Shown here piece after piece: positions 1 through 4,830 of a stretch of DNA of 5,172 bases. The stretch comes from Candidatus Nanopelagicaceae bacterium (lineage in GTDB: Bacteria; Actinomycetota; Actinomycetes; Nanopelagicales; Nanopelagicaceae). Where the stretch lies: contig JALRDT010000087.1 in assembly GCA_023262125.1 (NCBI GenBank), positions 1 through 5,172 of the forward strand, written 5' to 3'. The notes beneath the pieces are model-generated. The model was given only the letters and a program-made list of their open reading frames with translations, had not been told where the DNA came from and did not search any database. The position numbers and the translations under genes are program-made. How positions within the stretch are numbered: the first letter of the stretch is position 1; each line of letters starts with the position of its first letter.

Positions 1-454
1 ATCCATGACCTTTACCATTCCATTGCCATGGTGAAATGAATTCCTCGGCTTGTGCAGTTACAGTTCGGCCTTGATTTGGCAACTGCATTTTCAGAGTTGC
101 TCTAATACGTCCACCTTCTGAAATACAAGGCGTTTTAGAACATTGGAATCTTAGATCTAGATTCGATATTTCTTCTGTAGTCAATCCCTCAGCTCTACCG
201 CCGACACTTAATACTTGCCACGCACGATTTGGTGCTACTTCGTTATTTGGTGAAGTTACATATGCACGTAGGGATTCACGGACTAGTGTCCGTGCGATCA
301 ACTCGGAATTGCTTAAAGTTGCAAAGTGATTCAAGAAGATCAAAATCGGCAGAAACAGTGGGATTGCCAATAGGACAAACTCGACTGAAGCGCTACCAGA
401 TTCAGATTCATACAGATATCTAAACCATTTACGCAAATCTCTAACAGAGCGCAT
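1..454 (-). CDS. TadE/TadG-like pseudopilin, 3' end cut by the window edge
   Basis: The frame is open from an ATG at 454 to the left edge, giving 151 codons without a stop. The protein starts with a short basic segment (MRSVRDLRKW), then ESGSASVEF at residues 18-26, then a hydrophobic helix at about 26-48. This is the TadE-like layout: Gly20 followed by Glu25 at +5, as at prepilin-peptidase sites. The remainder (about 50-151) is soluble and probably extracytoplasmic, with two cysteines (105 and 110) that could form a disulfide. The start lies 14 bp inside the end of the preceding TadE-like gene, which suggests translational coupling. The strong Shine-Dalgarno-like GGGGAGG ends only two bases before the ATG, which is closer than usual, but no better start is seen. 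Its likely role is a minor subunit of the Tad pilus. The TadE-like class is fairly secure; TadE versus TadG cannot be settled without the C-terminus. Confidence 0.85.
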   Translation of the reverse strand, partial: MRSVRDLRKWFRYLYESESGSASVEFVLLAIPLFLPILIFLNHFATLSNSELIARTLVRESLRAYVTSPNNEVAPNRAWQVLSVGGRAEGLTTEEISNLDLRFQCSKTPCISEGGRIRATLKMQLPNQGRTVTAQAEEFISPWQWNGKGHG

Positions 455-827
455 ATCCTCCCCAGCACTCTTCTGATTCTTCGATTACAGCTGTACCTAC
501 AGTACGGATTTTTCGTCCACCCATAAGTGAGCTAATTCCAGGGAAAATCTGGGGCAGCTCTCGCTCGACATTAACAATTACCAAGCGCAGTTTTTCAAAA
601 GGGCTACCTGAAGCAAGTTTCACCTCATTATCTGTTGAATTTATCTTCTGCCAAACCGCCTGCGTACTTGCTTGATTCTGCGCAAGAGTCATATCTACAT
701 TCCGAAAATTAACGGTTGCGATCAGTTGTAATGTCGCTAGGAACAGCGAGATAAGTGGAATCAATACGAGCGCACTCTCAACATTTCCATCTTCGGAATG
801 TAGATATTTAAGCAATTTGCTCATCAT
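441..827 (-). CDS. TadE-like minor pseudopilin
   Basis: This 128-residue protein has a short basic N-terminus (MMSKLLKYLH), an EDGNVESAL segment at residues 12-20, one hydrophobic helix at about 18-40, and a soluble C-terminal part ending in two cysteines (121 and 128). That is the size and layout of TadE-like pseudopilins, membrane-anchored minor subunits needed for Tad pilus biogenesis. The glutamate is at +3 from Gly14 (Glu17) rather than the classical +5, so the processing site is uncertain. Two ATGs stand in tandem at 827 and 824, neither with a clear Shine-Dalgarno; I use the first. The gene starts 14 bp after the pilin stop and overlaps the next TadE-like gene by 14 bp, so all three are probably cotranscribed. 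Confidence 0.8.
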   Translation of the reverse strand: MMSKLLKYLHSEDGNVESALVLIPLISLFLATLQLIATVNFRNVDMTLAQNQASTQAVWQKINSTDNEVKLASGSPFEKLRLVIVNVERELPQIFPGISSLMGGRKIRTVGTAVIEESEECWGGYALC

Positions 828-841
828 TAAATAATTCAGAA

Positions 842-1198
842 CTATTTGACGCTATTCATAGCATTAAGTGAGTTATTGAGTATTCCCGTTAAATTCGGTT
901 TCGCGATAGCCCAAATAGCAGTTACTAACCCTGTGGTCATTAAAACGACTAAAACCCAGCCAGGAACATCGCCACGTTCGTCACGTACTAGAGTTTGAAA
1001 ACGATCTCTAATTTCTACCCCGCTTCGAATAGCAATAACTTCAGCTTTTTCGATTAAGTTGTCTACAAATCTGTGCTTTCCTGCTGGATGTGCGGCTATT
1101 GCTGATTGCAGCGCCTCTTCACGTGTTGGGTATGTTGGAAAACCCCAGTTTTCGAAATTTGAATCTTCATCATAAATAACTTGTTCTACCTGAGACAT
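842..1198 (-). CDS. Flp-like Tad pilin with long N-terminal extension
   Basis: This 118-residue protein has a pilin-like C-terminal core: a charged stretch RDERGDVPGW (72-81), a hydrophobic helix at about 81-100, and a short polar tail. From memory, actinobacterial Tad loci encode small proteins with similar ERGDVPGWVL segments. In this position, between tadC and tadE-like genes, the major pilin subunit is the most likely role. Two things are odd. First, about 75 hydrophilic residues precede the core, where Flp pilins normally have a leader of roughly 10-25; no in-frame ATG, GTG or TTG lies close to the core, so a shorter start is not available. Second, the classical G/xxxxE(Y) processing motif is absent: nothing acidic lies at +5 from Gly76 or Gly80. 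AAGAAGA lies 6-7 bases before the ATG and supports this start. It could instead be an accessory membrane protein. Confidence 0.7.
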   Translation of the reverse strand: MSQVEQVIYDEDSNFENWGFPTYPTREEALQSAIAAHPAGKHRFVDNLIEKAEVIAIRSGVEIRDRFQTLVRDERGDVPGWVLVVLMTTGLVTAIWAIAKPNLTGILNNSLNAMNSVK

Positions 1199-1203
1199 TT
1201 TTA

Positions 1204-1209
1204 TCTTCT
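1204..1209 (-). promoter_or_regulatory. Ribosome binding site of the pilin-like gene
   Basis: AGAAGA on the minus strand ends five bases before the ATG at 1198, inside a leader that is 40 of 47 bases purine. It supports the long form of the pilin-like protein and a leader free of strong structure. Confidence 0.5.
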
Positions 1210-1242
1210 TTCCCTTGATTTTTGGTTTCTTCTTACTTTTTC

Positions 1243-1248
1243 ATCATA
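1243..1248 (-). promoter_or_regulatory. Possible -10 box for a pilin-specific transcript
   Basis: TATGAT on the minus strand matches the -10 consensus at five of six bases and lies about 45 bases before the pilin ATG, in the only real gap of the pilus run. No -35 element of the TTGACA type is visible at 16-18 bp spacing, and part of the upstream DNA is the hairpin. A separate promoter would let the pilin be made in excess of the assembly machinery. This is weak, single-motif evidence. Confidence 0.3.
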
Positions 1249-1261
1249 TTTAGTTTTAAGC

Positions 1262-1309
1262 GAGCATCTTCACTAGTTAGTCACCTCTGTCTAACTAGCG
1301 AAGAAGCTC
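1262..1309. repeat. Long inverted repeat (hairpin) at the tadC stop, ahead of the pilin gene
   Basis: Arms 1262-1280 and 1291-1309 are 19 bases each and complementary at all but two positions (1266/1305 and 1272/1299), around a 10-base loop. The perfect inner core is CTAGTTAG / CTAACTAG. The tadC stop codon lies in one arm. Neither strand has a T run after the stem, so a classical intrinsic terminator is unlikely. An RNA hairpin that marks a processing point or protects the 5' or 3' end of separated tadC and pilin messages fits better. A protein-binding operator is the other option. Confidence 0.7.
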
Positions 1310-2124
1310 AATTGGTTTATGGATGGCCAAAGTGCAAAGAGCACTGAGATTGGCAGAATCAAAAAGACAATTGGAATCATCATTGATGTTTCTGCTTTGC
1401 CTGCTTTATCCATAACCAAATTTCGTTGATTAATTCGCGCCTCTGCTACATGTCGATGTAGCACTTCGACAATTGGGGCTCCGCGAACCAATGCCATTAC
1501 TAATGCATCAATAAATCTTCGAATTGATGCAGATTTCAGATTTCGGCCCATTTCATCTAGAGCTTCATGAAAAGGTCTGCCTAACCGAACTTGTTGAACA
1601 ACTTTTGCAAATTCTTCAGCTAAATAAGCATCTGACCGATCTGCAATTCTGGCAAACGCACTTATAGGAGTTTCACCAGCTGCAATTGCTAAAGTCAACA
1701 TCTCTACAACTGCAGGGAATTCGGATTCAATAATCATGCGCCGCGCTTTGACTAATGAACTTAAGTGGCGGTCATAAATTAGGTATGCACCAATTCCCAT
1801 AAATAACGAAAAACTGATGGCCTGCAATAAATTAATTAGCATCAAAAAAAGGGCGAAAAAGGGAAGCAATGCAGCGCCACATGCGACTATTAATTGGCGA
1901 TAGCGAAATTCTCCATATGCCTCATTGCTTGCCTTACCTATTTCGTCTAATCGAAGTAGAACTTCGCTCTTATCTGATTGCTTCTTGACGACTTCTATTA
2001 ACTGCACTCTTGCATTCGCGTAAGTTTTTTTAAAGAACGCTTGGTTATTTCGATTATCGGAATAAAGCATTGCAAATCCCGTTAATGCAAGTGTGATTGG
2101 AGCAACTACCTGAATCCAGAACAT
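1291..2124 (-). CDS. tadC: TadC-like inner-membrane platform protein of the Tad pilus
   Basis: This 277-residue protein is a type II secretion F (T2SSF) family member of the TadC type. Hydrophobic helices lie at about 3-20, 79-95, 98-116 and 246-266. The T2SSF domain spans about 136-262, beginning at EFPAVVEMLTLAIAAGETP and containing the conserved-looking LGRPFHEALDEM segment (181-192). TadC pairs with TadB to form the membrane platform on which the TadA ATPase drives pilin polymerisation. The gene follows tadB directly: the tadB TAG shares its last G with an in-frame GTG at 2127, and an ATG follows at 2124. AGAGG at 2131-2135 is six bases from the ATG but only three from the GTG, so I prefer the ATG; starting at the GTG would add one residue. 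A long hairpin begins at the stop codon. Confidence 0.92.
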   Translation of the reverse strand: MFWIQVVAPITLALTGFAMLYSDNRNNQAFFKKTYANARVQLIEVVKKQSDKSEVLLRLDEIGKASNEAYGEFRYRQLIVACGAALLPFFALFLMLINLLQAISFSLFMGIGAYLIYDRHLSSLVKARRMIIESEFPAVVEMLTLAIAAGETPISAFARIADRSDAYLAEEFAKVVQQVRLGRPFHEALDEMGRNLKSASIRRFIDALVMALVRGAPIVEVLHRHVAEARINQRNLVMDKAGKAETSMMIPIVFLILPISVLFALWPSINQLSFFAS

Positions 2125-2126
2125 CA

Positions 2127-2879
2127 CTAACCTCTAAATACTCTTTGAGTAGCTGGTAATTTCGAGATTTTCGCCATCCACAAATAAGCTACAAATGTCA
2201 TTGCTACACCACTCATTAGGATTATTAACCCCGTTGGACTTGCAAATGCATTAGCGGTGCCGGATTGCGTGCCAAGCATTAGCAATAGAAGCCACGGGGT
2301 GGCGGCTGAGATGTGTGCAGAGTTTTTGATCCACCCATGCTTAATAGCGATCTCTTTATTAAGTATTAAATCTTCACGTTGAAAAGAACCTAAAGTACGT
2401 AAAGTATTTAATAGCTCGCCGCCGCCCAAAGTTTTAGAAAGTAATAAGGCTTCAAAAATCTGATCACTACCAGGATGAGCAAATTTATTCCTTAATATAT
2501 TAATTGCATTATTGAATTCAATTCCTTTTTTTAGCTCATAATTGAAATTTGCAAAATCCTCTCTAACAATCTCAGGACCACGATTTGAAAGTTCAGAAAG
2601 TGCCTCTGAAATAGATAATCCCGAGTAAAGCCCAGCAACCAAATGATCAATAACTTCTGGCCATATTTGAGAGAGCTGAACATGTCTATTTACTTCTTTT
2701 TGTTTTAGAAACTGTTTGGCAGCAAATCCCGATAAAGTTGCAAAAGCAATCCCAATAAAAATTGAAGAGGTAATTGCGCTTGCCGTCAAAAATGAGAGTG
2801 AAGCAATAAGCAGAGCTGTAGTCTGTTTACTTAATTTTGGGTTGCTTAATTTAGTTCTGGAATCCAAGGCCTTTTTCAT
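2127..2879 (-). CDS. tadB: TadB-like inner-membrane platform protein of the Tad pilus
   Basis: With the start at 2879 this is a 250-residue T2SSF-family protein. A basic N-terminus is followed by hydrophobic segments at about 20-55. The cytoplasmic T2SSF domain runs from about 70 to 190 (WPEVIDHLVAGLYSGLSISE at 73-92, then LGGGELLNTL at 151-160), and C-terminal helices lie at about 194-212 and 217-237. TadB and TadC together form the Tad assembly platform. The frame stays open upstream to an ATG at 2978, but that would overlap tadA by 128 bp and add a hydrophilic stretch with no family resemblance. The ATG at 2879 has GGAAGAG three bases upstream and overlaps tadA by 29 bp, which fits translational coupling. 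The in-frame ATG at 2891 lacks a convincing ribosome binding site. TadB rather than TadC is assigned from gene order and the early twin helices. Confidence 0.9.
   Translation of the reverse strand: MKKALDSRTKLSNPKLSKQTTALLIASLSFLTASAITSSIFIGIAFATLSGFAAKQFLKQKEVNRHVQLSQIWPEVIDHLVAGLYSGLSISEALSELSNRGPEIVREDFANFNYELKKGIEFNNAINILRNKFAHPGSDQIFEALLLSKTLGGGELLNTLRTLGSFQREDLILNKEIAIKHGWIKNSAHISAATPWLLLLMLGTQSGTANAFASPTGLIILMSGVAMTFVAYLWMAKISKLPATQRVFRG
2131..2135 (-). promoter_or_regulatory. Ribosome binding site deciding the tadC start
   Basis: AGAGG is six bases before ATG 2124 but only three before the overlapping GTG 2127. It lies inside the last codons of tadB, so tadC translation is probably coupled to tadB termination. 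Confidence 0.6.
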
Positions 2880-3852
2880 ATTCTCTTCCATTCCATTTAA
2901 ATGAGTTTTCAACTTCAACTCTCTCGTTCTCAACTCGGCCGGTAATCCTTGAAATTTCAGATATTCGGCGTTTCCCATCCTTGCCCAGGGTTACGTGAAT
3001 AATTAAGTCGATTGCTGAGGCAACAGTTGGTGCTACGAATTTCATCGAAATATTTTCACCAGCTAATAAAGGTAAAGTTTGCAATTTCATTACCGCATCT
3101 CGAGCAGAATTGGCGTGAATAGTTCCCATTCCTGGTAATCCTGAATTCAAAGCAATTAGCAGATCTAGTGCTTCAGCTTCGCGTACCTCACCAACAATGA
3201 TCCTTTGTGGTCTCATACGAAGAGATTCTTTAATTAGTCTGCGAAGTGGAATGTCACCTTCTCCTTGGATATTTGCACCTCGGGTCTGCATCGCAATTAC
3301 ATCCGGCAAGACTGGTTTTAATTCAAAGACTTCTTCAACGGTTATGACTCGTTCATTTGTCGGAATAGCTGAAACTAATGCGTTTAACATTGTGGTTTTG
3401 CCAGCTTGTGTGCCACCACTGACCAGAATATTGCTGCCTAATGAAACTTCTTCCTGAAGAAATTCAGATATTTCTGGTGTCATTACTCCTAACTTTGCTA
3501 AATCCGTTAGTTCTAAATGTCTCATCAGGTGCTTACGAATATTTACCGCCCAATGTGCCGCTGTAATTTCAGGGATTGCTACATGTAAGCGAGATCCATC
3601 AGGAAGTCTGGCATCGACAAATGGTTGTGATAAATCTAAACGGCGACCACTCCACATGAGTGCCCGTTCAATAATGTTTCTTACTTCATCATCGGTTAAC
3701 AGGAGATTTGTTAACTCACTTCTTCCATTGCGAGCAACAAATACACGCTCGGGAGTGTTAATCCAAATCTCTTCAATGGACTGATCATTTATGAAAGAGA
3801 AGAGAGGTCCATAAGTGACCGCAATATCCATATCACTGCTAACCGACGACAT
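2851..3852 (-). CDS. tadA: TadA/CpaF-type secretion ATPase of the Tad pilus
   Basis: This 333-residue protein is a type II/IV secretion-system ATPase of the TadA/CpaF branch. It would power pilin assembly as a cytoplasmic hexamer docked on TadB/TadC. Visible motifs are Walker A GGTQAGKTT (146-154, Lys152), an Asp-box-like EEVFEL (173-178, with Glu where the family usually has Asp), Walker B RIIVGEVR (217-224, catalytic Glu222) and a His box around GTIHANSARDA (243-253, His246). The N-terminal domain is also recognisable: SIEEIWINTPERVFVARNG (25-43) and DARLPDGSRLH (80-90). It is shorter than many homologues (roughly 380-450 residues) because it begins almost at the conserved GPL motif. An in-frame stop 24 bp upstream with no other start codon in between fixes ATG 3852 as the longest choice. 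It follows the GGDEF-like gene by 25 bp. Confidence 0.96.
   Translation of the reverse strand: MSSVSSDMDIAVTYGPLFSFINDQSIEEIWINTPERVFVARNGRSELTNLLLTDDEVRNIIERALMWSGRRLDLSQPFVDARLPDGSRLHVAIPEITAAHWAVNIRKHLMRHLELTDLAKLGVMTPEISEFLQEEVSLGSNILVSGGTQAGKTTMLNALVSAIPTNERVITVEEVFELKPVLPDVIAMQTRGANIQGEGDIPLRRLIKESLRMRPQRIIVGEVREAEALDLLIALNSGLPGMGTIHANSARDAVMKLQTLPLLAGENISMKFVAPTVASAIDLIIHVTLGKDGKRRISEISRITGRVENERVEVENSFKWNGREYEKGLGFQN
2883..2889 (-). promoter_or_regulatory. Ribosome binding site deciding the tadB start
   Basis: GGAAGAG on the minus strand lies three bases before ATG 2879, within the end of tadA. It is the best site near any candidate tadB start and favours the 250-residue form over longer ones starting at 2891 or 2978. 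Confidence 0.5.
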
Positions 3853-3877
3853 GTGTCGGACATTAGAGCTTTATTGT

Positions 3878-4327
3878 TTATGACTTCTTTGAGCTTTGAA
3901 TAATCTGTGGATTGTCCAGCTCATCTAGTACTTGTTCTAGTCCTTTGGTGCCATCTGAAAGCGCCCAAGAATATTGAAATTCTCGTTTCTCTACATTTCT
4001 AATACGTTCAATCAAGCTGGCAAAAGCAGCTGGTATGTCAGCATCAAATCTCATCAGAACTGCAAATTCATATTTTGCCAACCGTGAAATTAAGTCATGT
4101 TGGCGAATTGCGAGTTCTAATTCGTTCGCAAAGTAGAGTAATTGATCTAAAGACGTCTGCTCTTTTAAAAAGAATTTAACCACGCCAACTAAATTACCTT
4201 CACGCTTTGCGAAAGATAATTCGCGCTTCAAGGCATCATAAAAAACTGGTGCCGCGTAATGATGGGTTAATACATCATGATAACAATCAAAAGTTTTAGG
4301 TGTTTCCACGGGTAGACTTCGCTCCAT
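3878..4327 (-). CDS. Degenerate GGDEF-domain protein, probable c-di-GMP receptor or scaffold
   Basis: The 149 residues can be read as one whole but degenerate GGDEF domain. DVLT (18-21) matches the DxLT start of the domain. IRQHDLISRLAKYEFAVL (74-91) matches the family stretch ending RlGGDEFavLl, with AKYEF (84-88) in place of GGDEF. FQYSWALSDGTKGLEQVL (117-134) matches the conserved tail. The segment that normally carries the metal-binding Asp and FKxIND-type motif (about 48-65) is shortened and unlike the family. Cyclase activity is therefore unlikely. Arg75-x-x-Asp78 sits five residues before the degenerate motif, the exact place of the RxxD inhibitory (I) site that binds c-di-GMP. There is no signal peptide or membrane helix. 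The gene heads the Tad run, 25 bp before tadA. The ATG at 4327 lacks a clear Shine-Dalgarno; a GTG at 4309 is an alternative. The domain assignment is by eye and the role is inferred. Confidence 0.78.
   Translation of the reverse strand: MERSLPVETPKTFDCYHDVLTHHYAAPVFYDALKRELSFAKREGNLVGVVKFFLKEQTSLDQLLYFANELELAIRQHDLISRLAKYEFAVLMRFDADIPAAFASLIERIRNVEKREFQYSWALSDGTKGLEQVLDELDNPQIIQSSKKS
4313..4318 (+). promoter_or_regulatory. Possible -10 box for the four-helix membrane protein gene
   Basis: TAGACT fits the TANNNT pattern and ends seven bases before ATG 4326, the spacing expected for a transcript beginning at the start codon. It lies inside the coding region of the divergent GGDEF-like gene. 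No clear -35 element is seen. Confidence 0.35.
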
Positions 4328-4703
4328 GATTAATTTTCAATCACGAGCTTGGCGCTCGACTATCGCGGCGGCCCTACTTTTATTTGAAGCGCTTGTCGTG
4401 TTATCCCTAGATATCTACTTAATCATCCAGAATTTCATCGCTGATAACATCGATGATCGCCATGCGCTGCTTGGAGAAATCATCTATGCAACGGGTGGAG
4501 CTGCAGTGCTCTTCTTATTGGCATGGGGATTTTATAAAGAGAAGAAAGCTCAAAGATCTCCCGCTATTTTGCTCAATTTAATTTTTATTGGCGTATCAAG
4601 TTATATGTTGAGTGAAGGTTTGATGATTTTGGGAATAGTAACTTTCGTAATCTCAGCAGCGACTGTCGCAATGGCAGTTTCGGTAATTCCGGAAAAGAAG
4701 TAA
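4326..4703 (+). CDS. Small four-helix membrane protein of unknown function
   Basis: This 125-residue protein has four predicted membrane helices at about 13-35, 48-70, 80-96 and 97-118. The first loop (36-48) is acidic, the second (71-79, KEKKAQRSP) is basic, and the tail is short and polar (IPEKK). By charge, both termini and the middle loop would face the cytoplasm. I do not recognise a family or any catalytic motif. Its ATG overlaps the start codon of the divergent GGDEF-like gene by two bases, and kgd begins 127 bp downstream on the same strand. No Shine-Dalgarno is seen; a -10-like TAGACT seven bases upstream suggests a leaderless transcript. The next in-frame alternative start lies inside the first helix, so this start is preferred. 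The hydrophobic pattern makes a real gene likely. Confidence 0.8.
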   Translation: MINFQSRAWRSTIAAALLLFEALVVLSLDIYLIIQNFIADNIDDRHALLGEIIYATGGAAVLFLLAWGFYKEKKAQRSPAILLNLIFIGVSSYMLSEGLMILGIVTFVISAATVAMAVSVIPEKK

Positions 4704-4730
4704 CACGCACCACATTTTTATAAATACCCT

Positions 4731-4779
4731 ATGACCTTTCGGAGCGTTGACTCCAAGAAAGTGCTCAAATAACGGTCAT
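4731..4779. repeat. Nested inverted repeat between the membrane protein gene and kgd
   Basis: ATGACC (4731-4736) pairs with GGTCAT (4774-4779), and inside it TTTCGGAG (4737-4744) pairs with CTCC-AA-GAAA (4751-4760) with a two-base bulge and a six-base loop. It could be a weak terminator for the upstream gene, since only ATTTCTTA follows, or an operator ahead of kgd. The rest of the 4704-4830 intergenic stretch shows nothing else except the -10 box. Confidence 0.35.
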
Positions 4780-4818
4780 TTCTTAAGATTCAGGTTTCAT
4801 GTCACCGCATTAGTTAAG

Positions 4819-4824
4819 TAATAT
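4819..4824 (+). promoter_or_regulatory. Probable -10 box of the kgd promoter
   Basis: TAATAT matches the -10 consensus at four of six bases (TANNNT kept) and ends six bases before GTG 4831. No Shine-Dalgarno lies between it and the GTG. Together these suggest a leaderless kgd mRNA, common in actinobacteria. The -35 region (around 4795-4800, TTTCAT) is poor. Confidence 0.5.
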
Positions 4825-4830
4825 CTACCC

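Noticed and set aside
229..423. Plus-strand open frame of 64 codons
   Set aside because: It is antisense to the second TadE-like gene, which has a family match on the minus strand.
1199..1290. Tiny reading frames in the tadC-pilin gap
   Set aside because: They are only a few codons long, with no consistent ribosome binding site.
2716..2904. Plus-strand open frame of 62 codons
   Set aside because: It is antisense to tadB and the tadA end, with no supporting start signal.
2880..2978. Longer tadB starting at ATG 2978 or 2891
   Set aside because: The added region overlaps tadA by up to 128 bp, has no ribosome binding site and no TadB-like residues; ATG 2879 has a better site.
3197..3457. Plus-strand open frame of 86 codons
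   Set aside because: It is antisense to the Walker motifs of tadA.
3843..3859. Inverted repeat CCGAC / GTCGG around the tadA start codon
   Set aside because: Only five base pairs with a seven-base loop; a chance event is likely.
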